Shown: positions 25,030-34,196, numbered from the stretch's first letter. The stretch: 64,000 bases of DNA from JAKFEE01 sp036675815 (GCA_036675815.1 JAKFEE010000041.1:43640-107639), one strand, 5' to 3'. The notes: generated from the sequence alone by a model not told the origin. Translations and numbers: made by a program.

Positions 25030-26781
25030 TCAGTAGACGTCGTTCTGGGTGTTGTAGACGTTGAACTTGCCGGTCGGCGTGACCAGGCGCTTGTCCTTGA
25101 TCACCTTCTTGAGCTTGCGGGTCTTGTCGTCGACGACGACGATCGCCGATTCCTCGTCCTTGCCGCCCCACACCGAGAACCACACCTCGTCGCCCGCCTT
25201 GTTGTACTCGGGCTGGACGATGCGCGGCTGCGCGGCCTTGACTTCGGCCCATTGGGCGATGGGCAGGACCTCATAGCCCTTGTCCAGGTTCTTGATGTCG
25301 AACACGGCCACGGAACCCGAGATTTCCGCTTCGGGGTTGAGCGTGGTGTCGACCCACAAATTGTTGGATTTGGGGTGGGTCTTGATGAACAGCGAGCCGC
25401 CGCCCTGGGCATTGAGGGTCTGGACGACCTTCCACGCTTCGTTCTTGTGCTTCTCGGGATCGGTGCCGATCAGCGCCACCGTCTCGTCGCCGAGATGCGA
25501 GGTCGCCCACACCGGGCCGAACTTCGGGTGCACGAAATTGGCGCCGCGGCCGGGGTGCGGCGTCTGGCCGACGTCGACGATGGCTTCCAGTTCGCCTTCC
25601 TTGGTGTCGACCACGGCGATCTTGTTACGGGCGTTGGCCGCCACCAGGAAGTAGCGCTTGGTCGCATCGAAGCCGCCGTCATGCAGGAAGCGCTCGGCCT
25701 TGATCTGCGTGATCTCGAGATTCTCGATGTCCTCGTAGTCGACGAGCAGAATCTGGCCGGTTTCCTTGACGTTCACCACGAACTCCGGCTCGTAATGGCT
25801 GGACAGGATCGAGGCGACGCGCGGCTCGGGATGGTATTCCTGGGTATCGACGGTCATGCCGCGGGTCGAGCCGATGCGCAGCGGCTCGAGGGTGTCGCCG
25901 TTCATGATCACGAACTGCGGTGGCCAGTAGGCGCCGGCGATGGCGTACTTGTCTTCGTAACCCTTGGCCTTGGACGTCTCGACCGAGCGCGCCTCCAGAC
26001 CGATCTTGAGTTCGGCGACCTTGTCCGGCTTCTCCATCCACAGGTCGATCAGGTCGATGCGGGCATCGCGGCCGATGACGTAGAGATAGCGCCCCGACGC
26101 CGACATGCGCGAAATATGGACCGCATAGCCGGTGCCGATGATGTTGATGATTTCCTTGCTGTCGCCATCGATCAGGGCGATCTGGCCGCTGTCGCGCAAT
26201 GTGACCGAGAAGATGTTGTCGATGTTGTACTTGTTCATCTTCTTGGTCGGGCGCTTGTCGACCGGGACGGTGACCTTCCAGGTGTCGCGCATTTCCTTCA
26301 TGCCGAACTCGGGCGGCGTCGGCGGCTCGTTCAGCAGATAGCGCGCCATCAGGTCGACCTGCTGCTCGGTGAACTGCCCCGAGGTCCCCCAATTGGGCAT
26401 GCCGGCGGGCGAGCCGTAGGTGATGAAGGCCTTGAGGTAGTCGTACCCGCGCTCACGCGTGATGTCGGTGGTCAGCGCCTTGCCGGTCGCGCCCTTCCGC
26501 AGCACGCCGTGACAGCCGGCGCAGCGCTGGAAATAGATGTTCTTGGCTGTCTCGAATTCCTCGGGCGTCAGCGTGGGCACGCCTGGCTTGGCGCCGGGCT
26601 GCTCCAGCGGCACTTCCTTCAGCACGTCGTGCTCGGGAACGTAGCGGTCACCCGGTTTGGTCTTATGAGATTCCTTGGGGTCCGGGCGCGGGCCGGCGTT
26701 CTGTGCGCCAGCCAGCGACGCGCCGAAAACAATCGGTGCCGCCACGGCAATGGCGAACCCGATCGCAAATGTTTTGCGCAT
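25030..26781 (-). CDS. nirS: NirS, cytochrome cd1 nitrite reductase
   Basis: 583 residues. A Sec signal peptide (MRKTFAIGFAIAVAAPIVFG, cleavage near AGA-QN) is followed by a cytochrome c domain with heme site CAGCH (Cys87, Cys90, His91) and the eight-bladed d1-heme propeller, with typical segments GYAVHISRMSASGRYL, RGMTVDTQEYHPEPRVA and HDGGFDATKRYF. It reduces nitrite to NO in the periplasm. The ATG at 26781 begins a normal signal peptide and has GGAGAGAGG before it. No d1-heme synthesis genes are nearby. Expression is probably controlled by the Crp/Fnr-type site at 26895. Confidence 0.97.
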   Translation of the reverse strand: MRKTFAIGFAIAVAAPIVFGASLAGAQNAGPRPDPKESHKTKPGDRYVPEHDVLKEVPLEQPGAKPGVPTLTPEEFETAKNIYFQRCAGCHGVLRKGATGKALTTDITRERGYDYLKAFITYGSPAGMPNWGTSGQFTEQQVDLMARYLLNEPPTPPEFGMKEMRDTWKVTVPVDKRPTKKMNKYNIDNIFSVTLRDSGQIALIDGDSKEIINIIGTGYAVHISRMSASGRYLYVIGRDARIDLIDLWMEKPDKVAELKIGLEARSVETSKAKGYEDKYAIAGAYWPPQFVIMNGDTLEPLRIGSTRGMTVDTQEYHPEPRVASILSSHYEPEFVVNVKETGQILLVDYEDIENLEITQIKAERFLHDGGFDATKRYFLVAANARNKIAVVDTKEGELEAIVDVGQTPHPGRGANFVHPKFGPVWATSHLGDETVALIGTDPEKHKNEAWKVVQTLNAQGGGSLFIKTHPKSNNLWVDTTLNPEAEISGSVAVFDIKNLDKGYEVLPIAQWAEVKAAQPRIVQPEYNKAGDEVWFSVWGGKDEESAIVVVDDKTRKLKKVIKDKRLVTPTGKFNVYNTQNDVY

Positions 26782-26894
26782 GGTACGAGCCTCTCTCCAA
26801 ATTTCAAGCTGCATATCCCCACTCGCGATGCCGGCATTACAGCCTGCCGCAGCTTCAATGCGAAGTGATCAGACCATACAAGAATCAGGTGTAT

Positions 26895-26908
26895 TTGACA
26901 TATGTCAG
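26895..26908 (-). promoter_or_regulatory. Crp/Fnr-family (NNR/DNR-type) operator upstream of nirS
   Basis: TTGACATATGTCAG, reading CTGACATATGTCAA on the nirS strand, differs by one base from the symmetric TTGAC-N4-GTCAA. FNR proper prefers TTGAT-N4-ATCAA; the C/G form is typical for NO-responsive NNR/DNR regulators of denitrification. It lies about 115 bp before the nirS start. Confidence 0.75.
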
Positions 26909-26916
26909 ATTGTCGC

Positions 26917-26935
26917 ACCTTGCCAATGGCAAGGT
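26917..26935. promoter_or_regulatory. Perfect 19-bp palindrome between kinase gene and nirS
   Basis: ACCTTGCCA and TGGCAAGGT flank a single central A. It is 8 bp from the Crp/Fnr-type site and lacks a T-run on either side, so an operator is more likely than a terminator. Confidence 0.5.
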
Positions 26936-26974
26936 ACCGCTCTTCGTCTATGACTTGACGGCGATGGTGATGCT

Positions 26975-29683
26975 TCACCCCGCCGATGGGGCGACGGCGG
27001 CCGGGGCGACGGACAGGGGCAGCCACACGGTAAAGGTCGTGCCCACATCCCGCCGGCTGTGCACGTCGATGTGACCGCCGAAGCCGGTGACCAGGGAATT
27101 GACCAATGCCAGCCCCAAGCCGGTGCCCCGGCCCACTTCCTTGGTGGTGAAGAACGGATCAAAGATGCGGTCGATGATGGCATCGTCGATGCCGTCGCCG
27201 GTATCGCTGACCGCAAGTTCCGCCCAGTGGCTGCCGTCGGAACGGGCCGTGCGGCAGGCACGGATGGTGATCGTGCCGTTGCGCGGGTCGATGGCGTGCA
27301 CGGCATTGGTGCACAGGTTCATCAGCACCTGCTTGATCTCACCGGCATTGGCCTGGACGGTGATGTCGCCGTCGCTGATATCGAGCTGTAGCGTCACCGT
27401 GCGCGGCACGATTCCCTGCAGGATGGCGACGGTGTCGTCAATGGCTGTCCCCAGGTCGACGGTTTCGCGCGCCAACGGTTCGACCCGGCTGAACGAGGTG
27501 ATCTTGGCCACGAGATCGCGCGCCTGCTGGCCGGCCAGCAGCACATTTTCGATGAAGCCGCGCACCCGTGTCTCCGGTGCCAGCTCCATCAGGGCGAGTT
27601 CGCTGAGACCGATGATCGGCTGCAGGAGGTTGTTGATCTCGTGGGCCATGCCGCCGGCCATTTGCGTCAGCGCCTGCAGCTTGTAGAGCTGGCTCAGGCG
27701 TGCCGCCGCGGCCGCCCGCTGCTCCTCGACGTCCTTGAGTTCGCTGACGTCGAGCGCCAGCCCATCCCAGACGATCGCACCCTCGGTCGTCGGGCGAGGC
27801 GCCATGGCCACGCGCAGCCATCCCGGCGCGCCGTCCGGCAGCAGCACCCGAAACTCGCCATGCATCGGCGCGTTCGCGGTGACGGCGGCAGCCATCTGTG
27901 CGTCGACGCGCTCGCTATCGTCGGGGTGGACGTTGACCATCAGCCCCTGATCGGCATGGCCGACGAAGGCGTCCGGCGTTCGACCGGTGTAGTGCTGGAC
28001 TTTTTCGCTGACGTAGGTGCAGACGAGGTGACCGCCGGGTGTCTTGGCCAGCTGAAACAAGATGCCGGGAACATTGTCGGCGATTCCGCGCACCAGGCTG
28101 GACACCTCGAGTTGCGCCTGCAGGCTGAGCAGGTCGCGGTTGATCAGGCCTTCACGAAACGACTGCACCGTGCGCGCCATGGCGCCGATCTCGTCGCGCA
28201 ATTCGGTGCCGGGAATCTCGACGGTCTTGGTGCCGGCGGCCAGGCTGCGCATCGCCTGGTGCAGCGCCGCCAGTGGCGGCAGCACGGTCGCTCCCAGCAA
28301 CGCCGTCGGCGCCAGAGTCGCGACCAGCAGCACCAGCGCCCCGCCGATGACCCAGGCGATCTGTCGCCATGCCTCGTCGTGCAGCGCATCGGCTTGCTCG
28401 ACGATGTGCTCGGCCAGCGCGTCTTCGACCTGTTTCATGGCCTCGATGCGGGCCGAGGTGACGGCAAGCCACTGCTCGGCTGCAACTTCCGGCGGGCGGC
28501 CTTGGTCGGCGGCGGTGAGAATCCTGTCGCGCAGCGCGGTCACGCGCGCCGTCGGGACGGCCACGCCATCGCGGTACCGCACCACCGCCGCATCGTCGGC
28601 AACGGCCAGGAACTGCTGTGCCAGCAGACTCTGCTCGGCAGCGAACAGGCGAAGCTGCCGCAGCGACGCTGGCGGGGCGGTCACCAGGTCCAGGGTGCCG
28701 GTGGCGCGTTCGATCGCGGCCCGCTCCTTGCCGCGCATCAACAGCACGTAGGCCAGGGCGTCGCTGGCGACGTCCGGGCCTACGCCCGCCGTTACCGTCT
28801 GGTGTACGCGCTGCAGCAGGCTTGCGATCGCGTCGTTGTAGAAGCTCAATGCCTCATGCGCGCTGATCAGCCGCCGATCAATCTGCGCGCGCGCCTCGGC
28901 CAACTCGGCACCGGGGCCACGATCGCCCGTGTCGAGCTGGCGCGCGTGGGCGGTCAGCAGTCTTTGGGCCTCGTCGGTGCGGGTCCGCTCGGTGGCGAGG
29001 GCGCGGCCTTCCTCTCCATCCGGGGCTGCCAAGTATTGGGCCGACAATCCACGCTCGCGCTGCAGTTCGTGGATGAGGGTGCCGAGGCGGGTGCCGAACA
29101 CCATTTCGGTGCGCAATTGGCTCATCTGAGCGGCTTTGCCCATGCGCTCGACCACACCGAAGGCACCGGCGGCCAGCACCGCCAGCAACGGCAGGACGGC
29201 GATCAACAGGATTCGCCAACGCAGCGCCAGAAAGTCGAGCCGCCCGGTGAGCCGCGCCATCCAGGAGCGTTCGGCGCGTGGCGGTTCATCGCAGGCCTGC
29301 TTCTCGCGAAGGAAGTCGCGCAGGCGCAGATCGTGGCAGATGATGTGGTGCAGCAGCCAGGTGCGCAGGTAGGCCGAGGTCTCGTCGGTGACGCGGCCGT
29401 GGCGGCTGATCATCGCCAGCACGGTGAACAATGGCCGTAGCTGTTCCGTATGATGGTGCTCGAGCGTCTGGACCTCGGGGTGGCCGAGGTCGCGCATCAA
29501 CTGCTCTTCGCGGGCAACGTGCTCCTGGAGCAGGCGGCGCAGCTCGCCAAGAAGCTGGTCGAGTGGCTGGTCCGACGGTTCGAGGCCAATGATGCGGCGC
29601 ACTAAATCGAACACCGTGCGGTGGTCATCGTCGATGACCGCGGTGCCGAGGCTAAAGCTGTCGCTCCACTGGAAGTTCTTCAT
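26975..29683 (-). CDS. Histidine kinase with hemerythrin, NIT and PAS sensory domains
   Basis: 902 residues. A bacteriohemerythrin domain occupies 1-130 with di-iron ligand candidates His21, His55, Glu59, His77/78, His112/113, His117 and Asp118. A membrane helix (about 160-180), an extracytoplasmic NIT nitrate/nitrite-sensing domain (LIHELQRERGLSAQYLAAP), a second helix (about 440-460), HAMP, PAS and a HisKA/HATPase core (MAHEINNLLQP; NLCTNAVHAID; VSDTGDGIDD; GTGLGLALVN) follow. ATG 29683 has AAAGG upstream. It lies just upstream of nirS, so it probably senses O2 or NO and nitrate/nitrite for denitrification control. No receiver is encoded next to it. Confidence 0.88.
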   Translation of the reverse strand: MKNFQWSDSFSLGTAVIDDDHRTVFDLVRRIIGLEPSDQPLDQLLGELRRLLQEHVAREEQLMRDLGHPEVQTLEHHHTEQLRPLFTVLAMISRHGRVTDETSAYLRTWLLHHIICHDLRLRDFLREKQACDEPPRAERSWMARLTGRLDFLALRWRILLIAVLPLLAVLAAGAFGVVERMGKAAQMSQLRTEMVFGTRLGTLIHELQRERGLSAQYLAAPDGEEGRALATERTRTDEAQRLLTAHARQLDTGDRGPGAELAEARAQIDRRLISAHEALSFYNDAIASLLQRVHQTVTAGVGPDVASDALAYVLLMRGKERAAIERATGTLDLVTAPPASLRQLRLFAAEQSLLAQQFLAVADDAAVVRYRDGVAVPTARVTALRDRILTAADQGRPPEVAAEQWLAVTSARIEAMKQVEDALAEHIVEQADALHDEAWRQIAWVIGGALVLLVATLAPTALLGATVLPPLAALHQAMRSLAAGTKTVEIPGTELRDEIGAMARTVQSFREGLINRDLLSLQAQLEVSSLVRGIADNVPGILFQLAKTPGGHLVCTYVSEKVQHYTGRTPDAFVGHADQGLMVNVHPDDSERVDAQMAAAVTANAPMHGEFRVLLPDGAPGWLRVAMAPRPTTEGAIVWDGLALDVSELKDVEEQRAAAAARLSQLYKLQALTQMAGGMAHEINNLLQPIIGLSELALMELAPETRVRGFIENVLLAGQQARDLVAKITSFSRVEPLARETVDLGTAIDDTVAILQGIVPRTVTLQLDISDGDITVQANAGEIKQVLMNLCTNAVHAIDPRNGTITIRACRTARSDGSHWAELAVSDTGDGIDDAIIDRIFDPFFTTKEVGRGTGLGLALVNSLVTGFGGHIDVHSRRDVGTTFTVWLPLSVAPAAVAPSAG

Positions 29684-29770
29684 GCATCGCCTTTCGTCGG
29701 CGCCCACCACAGCACTATAGGTGAGCGGCCGACCTCGGGCAAAGACATGCGACGGGCGGGCGCCCGGCGG

Positions 29771-30280
29771 TCATCTCGGCGGCGGCGCCGGGCGTCGTGG
29801 TGCTTCATCCGCGGTCGCCGCGGGCACCGCCAGCGCGTCGGCATTGGCGCCGCGCTCGGGAACGGCGATGACCAGCGGCATCTTGCTCGGGACTGTCGGC
29901 TCGCCGTCGCGCTCGGCGCGCAACGCCAATTGCCGTGAGCCCGAAGCCAAGGGGGTTTCGGGCAGGAATACCCATTCGCCGCGCTCGTCGGCCACCACGC
30001 GGCCAAGTTCGGCGGCCCCGTCACTGATGATCACCGCGGCGCCGGGGGCCGCACGGCCGGCCATGACGGCGTGCCCCTGTCGGTTCACCCGCACGACGTC
30101 GAATTTTGGGGCGGACGCTTGGGACGGCGAGGCCGGCTGCGCTGTGGCCACGGCCGCCGGTTCGTTCTGCTGCACGGTGAGCACGGTGGCCAGACCCAGC
30201 AGGGCGGTTCCGGCGGCGGCGATGGCGAGCGAGTGTAGCGACACCGCGCGACAATAATATGAGGCCGGCCGCGCAGGCAA
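29771..30280 (-). CDS. Membrane-anchored Ig-like domain protein
   Basis: 169 residues. One hydrophobic segment (LHSLAIAAAGTALLGLATVLTV, about 15-36) is an anchor or uncleaved signal. The later part (FDVVRVNRQGHAVMAGRAAPGAAVIISDG ... DERGEWVFLPETPLASGSRQLAL) resembles the Ig-like N-terminal domain of alphaproteobacterial LysM proteins, but no LysM domain follows, so it may be a shortened relative. It starts 6 bp after the next upstream gene and is probably co-transcribed with it. Function unknown. Confidence 0.6.
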   Translation of the reverse strand: MPARPASYYCRAVSLHSLAIAAAGTALLGLATVLTVQQNEPAAVATAQPASPSQASAPKFDVVRVNRQGHAVMAGRAAPGAAVIISDGAAELGRVVADERGEWVFLPETPLASGSRQLALRAERDGEPTVPSKMPLVIAVPERGANADALAVPAATADEAPRRPAPPPR

Positions 30281-30286
30281 GGCGGG

Positions 30287-31132
30287 TCAGCGGGCCGGCA
30301 TTTGCGCGGTGACATAGGCGACGGTTGCCGCGAGGCCGACGGGCAGCAGGCAGACCAGCGCGAGAAGCAGCGGCTGAAGGATCTTGCGGGCCAGCCCCGA
30401 GCCGCTGGGCAGGCGGTTGGCCGTGCCATCGGCGAAGGGGATAAGCAGCAACACCGCCAGCGCCGCTGCCATCGTTCTGTCGGACAGGGCCTGCGCCGTC
30501 GCCAGCGCCAATACGGCGCCGCTGCCGCCGAGTAGGGCGGGGGCGAGGAATGGCAGGCCGCCGAACCAGTTCCACGCGAGGAAGCCGAGTGCGGCGGCGG
30601 CAACTGACAGGGACAGCCGCGCGTTGCCGATGTCGCCGTCGAACCACGAGGCGGCAGCAATGCCACACGCCAACATCATTAGCATGACGGCGGCGACCGG
30701 CTCCTTGGCGGGCCGGCTTTCCAGGCGCAGCAAGACCACGAGCCAGGCGCACAGCAGCAACCCTGCCTCGAGCGCCAGCGGCCATGACGGGGCGATGGGC
30801 CGGCCGAGGAAAAACCATGCGGCAGCCAGTGCGGAGGCCACGATCAGCGTCAGCATCATGGTCCGGCCAAAGGCTAGGCCAAGCACCCCTGCCACGGCTC
30901 CAATCCCCGCGACGTAGGGCGTGTATGCGGCAAGGCCGCGCGGTGGCAGGGCTGGTATTCCGCGCAGCAGCAGCCAGCCGGCCAGCGCGCCGCAGGCGAT
31001 GCCAAGGCCGGCAGCGGCGCTGCCCCGGCCGGGGCCGCCCACCAGACGGACCAGTCCTGCCGCGGCGGCCGATATCGCGAAAGGCAGCAACAGGATCCAG
31101 CCGAGGCTGCCGGCGGTGAAAAACCCGCTCAC
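30287..31132 (-). CDS. Polytopic membrane protein, unknown function
   Basis: 281 residues with about eight to nine hydrophobic helices and almost no soluble domain; Gly/Ala/Leu-rich. GTG start at 31132. I recognise no family. It is followed within 6 bp by the Ig-like domain gene, suggesting a two-gene operon. Confidence 0.65.
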   Translation of the reverse strand: MSGFFTAGSLGWILLLPFAISAAAAGLVRLVGGPGRGSAAAGLGIACGALAGWLLLRGIPALPPRGLAAYTPYVAGIGAVAGVLGLAFGRTMMLTLIVASALAAAWFFLGRPIAPSWPLALEAGLLLCAWLVVLLRLESRPAKEPVAAVMLMMLACGIAAASWFDGDIGNARLSLSVAAAALGFLAWNWFGGLPFLAPALLGGSGAVLALATAQALSDRTMAAALAVLLLIPFADGTANRLPSGSGLARKILQPLLLALVCLLPVGLAATVAYVTAQMPAR

Positions 31133-31394
31133 GGCGCAGCCGCCGAGAATGGAATTGCCGGGGTGGTTGGGCTGGACTCTCCGTTCATCGCGGCCATGGC
31201 ATAGAGCCTGGCGCCAGGCTTGTCCAGAGGCCCGTGAACGTCGACGGTGAAGGTGTGTAGCCGCCTGCGGCGGCCTTTCCGTCGCCGCAGAGCTTTGCTA
31301 TGTTGCCGCGTCCGTCGCTCCTGGTGGGAGCGGTCGCGGGGCTTGGGGCGCACCCCAGCGGACAGGCAGTCGAAGCATTGCGGGATTCCGAGAC

Positions 31395-32615
31395 ATGAAG
31401 AAGATCAAGGTTGCCAATCCGGTCGTCGAACTCGACGGCGACGAGATGACGCGAATCATCTGGCAGTTCATCAAGGACAAGCTGATCCTGCCTTACCTCG
31501 ACCTCGACCTGAAGTACTACGACCTGGGCGTCGAGCATCGCGACGCCACCGACGACCGCGTGACCGTCGACGCCGCCGAGGCGATCAAGAAGTACGGGGT
31601 CGGCGTCAAGTGCGCCACCATCACCCCCGACGAGGCGCGGGTGAAGGAATTCAACCTCAAGAAGATGTGGAAGTCGCCCAACGGCACCATCCGCAACATC
31701 CTCGACGGCACCGTCTTCCGTGAGCCGATCATCTGCAAGAACGTGCCGCGCCTCGTCCCCGGCTGGACCCAGCCGATCGTCATCGGCCGTCACGCCTTCG
31801 GCGACCAGTACCGCGCCACCGACTTCAAGGTGCCCGGCGCCGGCACCCTGACCATGAAGTTCACGCCCAAGGACGGCGGCCAGCCGGTCGAATACGAGGT
31901 GTTCCAGTTCCCCGGCGCCGGCGTCGCCATGGGCATGTACAACCTCGACGAATCGATCAAGGGCTTCGCCCGCGCCTGCTTCAACTACGGCCTGAACAAG
32001 GGCTGGCCGGTCTACCTGTCGACCAAAAACACCATTCTCAAGGCCTATGACGGCCGCTTCAAGGACCTGTTCCAGGAGGTCTTCGATGCCGAGTTCAAGG
32101 GCAAGTTCGACGCCAAGGGCCTGACCTACGAACACCGCCTGATCGACGACATGGTCGCCTCGGCGCTGAAATGGTCGGGCGAGTTCGTGTGGGCGTGCAA
32201 GAACTACGACGGCGACGTGCAGTCCGACACCGTGGCCCAGGGCTTCGGCTCGCTCGGCCTGATGACCTCGGTGCTGATGAGCCCCGACGGCAAGACCGTC
32301 GAGGCCGAGGCGGCGCACGGCACGGTGACCCGCCACTACCGCGAGCACCAGAAGGGCAAGCAGACCTCGACCAACCCGATCGCCTCGATCTTCGCCTGGA
32401 CCCGCGGCCTGTACTACCGCGCCCAGTTCGACAATACGCCTGAGGTGGCGAAGTTCGCCGAGACCCTGGAGAAGGTGTGCGTCGACACGGTCGAGTCCGG
32501 GTTCATGACCAAGGACCTGGCCATCCTGATCGGGCCGGAGCAGCCGTGGCTCACCACCAACCAATTCCTCGACAAGCTGGACGAGAACCTAAAGAAGGCG
32601 ATGGGCTACGCCTAA
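31395..32615 (+). CDS. icd: Isocitrate dehydrogenase (NADP), homodimeric type II
   Basis: 406 residues. VELDGDEMTRIIWQFIK starts it, and the isocitrate site is in KSPNGTIRNILDGTVFREPI; the metal/active-site region includes DDMVASALKWSGEFVWACKNYDGDVQSD. Type II enzymes of this length are usual in alphaproteobacteria. It makes 2-oxoglutarate, CO2 and NADPH in the TCA cycle. ATG 31395 follows GGGATTCCGAGAC. A strong bidirectional terminator sits just after it. Confidence 0.97.
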   Translation: MKKIKVANPVVELDGDEMTRIIWQFIKDKLILPYLDLDLKYYDLGVEHRDATDDRVTVDAAEAIKKYGVGVKCATITPDEARVKEFNLKKMWKSPNGTIRNILDGTVFREPIICKNVPRLVPGWTQPIVIGRHAFGDQYRATDFKVPGAGTLTMKFTPKDGGQPVEYEVFQFPGAGVAMGMYNLDESIKGFARACFNYGLNKGWPVYLSTKNTILKAYDGRFKDLFQEVFDAEFKGKFDAKGLTYEHRLIDDMVASALKWSGEFVWACKNYDGDVQSDTVAQGFGSLGLMTSVLMSPDGKTVEAEAAHGTVTRHYREHQKGKQTSTNPIASIFAWTRGLYYRAQFDNTPEVAKFAETLEKVCVDTVESGFMTKDLAILIGPEQPWLTTNQFLDKLDENLKKAMGYA

Positions 32616-32616
32616 C

Positions 32617-32652
32617 GCAAAAGGCCCGCGGAGCCATCCGCGGGCCTTTTGC
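32617..32652. terminator. Bidirectional intrinsic terminator, icd / vapC
   Basis: A 16-bp perfect stem (GCAAAAGGCCCGCGGA with its complement) around the loop GCCA. Each side ends in an A/T run (AAAA and TTTT), so it can stop transcription from icd and from the converging toxin gene. Confidence 0.93.
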
Positions 32653-32653
32653 C

Positions 32654-33076
32654 TCACCGCCGCGCCTCCCATGGATTGATGACGTTCAGGCCGGCCGCTT
32701 CATAGGGGCTGGTGTCGCGCGTAGCGACAATGAAGCCATGAGCGGCCGTAATGGCGGCGATATAACCGTCCGGGGTCGGGAAGCCTTTGCCGGCGGCCCT
32801 GGCCTTTACGGCCAAATCGGCATAGTGCCGGGCCGCCTGGGTGTCGAACGCCAAAACGCGCTCCCCGAATAGCTCCAGCAGGCCATCGAGCGTTTCGGCC
32901 AGCGCGTTCTTGCGACGGCCGCCCGGCATCGCGCCGATGCCGAACAATAATTCGGCAAGCGTGACGCTGGACAGGTAGAGGGTCTCCGCAGCTTGTTCGT
33001 CCAGCCACGCCCGCACGGCTGGATGCGGCTCTGGCTTCATCGCCTCGGAGATGACGTTGGTGTCCAGGACGATCAA
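32654..33076 (-). CDS. VapC/FitB-type PIN-domain toxin
   Basis: 140 residues with the four-acid PIN site: Asp5 (MIVLDTNVISE), Glu in TLAELLFG, Asp in TPDGYIAA and Asp in ATRDTSPYE. These are RNases, many of them cutting tRNA. The start overlaps the stop of the antitoxin gene (33073-33076). The pattern fits FitAB/VapBC toxin-antitoxin pairs. Confidence 0.9.
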   Translation of the reverse strand: MIVLDTNVISEAMKPEPHPAVRAWLDEQAAETLYLSSVTLAELLFGIGAMPGGRRKNALAETLDGLLELFGERVLAFDTQAARHYADLAVKARAAGKGFPTPDGYIAAITAAHGFIVATRDTSPYEAAGLNVINPWEARR

Positions 33077-33327
33077 TCGAACTTCACCGGCTCGGCCGGT
33101 GTCTTGTCCCGCTCCTGTTCGAGGATGGCGAAGTCCTCGTTCGTCAGCCCGACTCGACGGCCCAATTGAGCCAAGGCAGTGCCCATGCGGATGCGCTGCT
33201 CGGGCTTCACGACGCCTTCAAGAATATTGCGGATCTCGGCCTCGGTGCTGCGCCCATGCGTAGCCGCCCGCACCCGAAGCGCGCGATGCACCTCGTCTGG
33301 TAGATTCCTGATGGTAACCGTCGCCAT
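33073..33327 (-). CDS. FitA/VapB-type ribbon-helix-helix antitoxin
   Basis: 84 residues. MATVTIRNLPDEVHRALRVR is the RHH DNA-binding strand-helix, followed by STEAEIRNILEGVV and a C-terminal acidic, Pro-rich tail that would bind the toxin. It is the first gene of the pair and likely represses its own promoter. Confidence 0.88.
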   Translation of the reverse strand: MATVTIRNLPDEVHRALRVRAATHGRSTEAEIRNILEGVVKPEQRIRMGTALAQLGRRVGLTNEDFAILEQERDKTPAEPVKFD

Positions 33328-33407
33328 GCCAGCATCCCGCCTTTCATGCCGTCAGTGATAGCATTCTATGGGACGCGATAGTACACGGCAAGCGGCGGCC
33401 GCGCTCC

Positions 33408-33725
33408 CTAGGCGACCTTGCCGATGATCCCCACCGCCGGGATGGTCATCAACAGCGCGACCGCCAGCCACACATACATCGAGTGCGGCGTGCTGTCGCC
33501 GCTGCCCGACAGCCGTTCATAGATCGCCGCGGGAATGCCGCTCAGCAGCAGCGTGCCGAAGGCGGTGATCATCGCCGACAGCGCCAGTGCCAGCGGCATG
33601 CTGGCCGGCACGAACTCCGGCAACCAGAACGGCACCAGGGACAGTACGACCACCAGGAACGGCGAGAACAGGCCGTTGACCAGCGAGACGATGGCTATGG
33701 CGATGAAGATGTGCTTCTTGTCCAT
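33408..33725 (-). CDS. Small membrane protein, unknown function
   Basis: 105 residues with three hydrophobic helices (about 5-32, 40-65 and 84-103). GC content and codon use match the surroundings. No family was recognised. Confidence 0.65.
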   Translation of the reverse strand: MDKKHIFIAIAIVSLVNGLFSPFLVVVLSLVPFWLPEFVPASMPLALALSAMITAFGTLLLSGIPAAIYERLSGSGDSTPHSMYVWLAVALLMTIPAVGIIGKVA

Positions 33726-33791
33726 CAGTCGAGCGTAACCGCTGATGGCGGCGGCGCAAAGTGCCGTCGTGGCGAGCGGTCCGGAGTGGCG

Positions 33792-34196
33792 TCAGCGCCC
33801 CAAGGCGAACGCGTCGCCCGGCCGCACCTCCATGGCCTCCGAAGGCTTGCCGTTGAACAGGCGCCGATAGCCGTCGGCGGCCTTGACGACGGCGGTGCAG
33901 TATTCGCGCCCGGCCGCCCAGGTGCGGTGGGTCATACACAGATGGCCGGCATCGTCCACCCGCCAGGCCCCCGCGTCGTTCGTGCCTTTGGTGACATTGC
34001 GCGACACCAGTTCGCCGCTGGCGGCGAACCAGCGCTCGTAAACCTGGCCGAGTAAGGGGCTCTCCAGCACGATGGTGCCGCGGGTGCTGTTGCCCGCCAG
34101 CAGGGCCCGAACTTCGGCCGGCGACAGCGGCTGCTCGGCACGCGCCGGCGCCGTGGCCACCACGGCCAGCAAGGCGGCGAGCGCCAGCCGGATCAC
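33792..34196 (-). CDS. Secreted protein of unknown function
   Basis: 134 residues. A signal peptide is evident (VIRLALAALLAVVATAPARAEQ, cleavage after ARA), followed by a small soluble domain with two cysteines (LCMTHRTW, EYCTAVV). GTG start at 34196 is the second base set of the VWA stop (GTGA overlap), implying coupling with that gene. No family recognised. Confidence 0.7.
   Translation of the reverse strand: MIRLALAALLAVVATAPARAEQPLSPAEVRALLAGNSTRGTIVLESPLLGQVYERWFAASGELVSRNVTKGTNDAGAWRVDDAGHLCMTHRTWAAGREYCTAVVKAADGYRRLFNGKPSEAMEVRPGDAFALGR

Noticed and set aside
31129..31353. Short frame whose stop overlaps the GTG start of the membrane protein at 31132
   Set aside because: The overlap looks like translational coupling, but the product is Arg-rich with no motifs and no good ribosome binding site.
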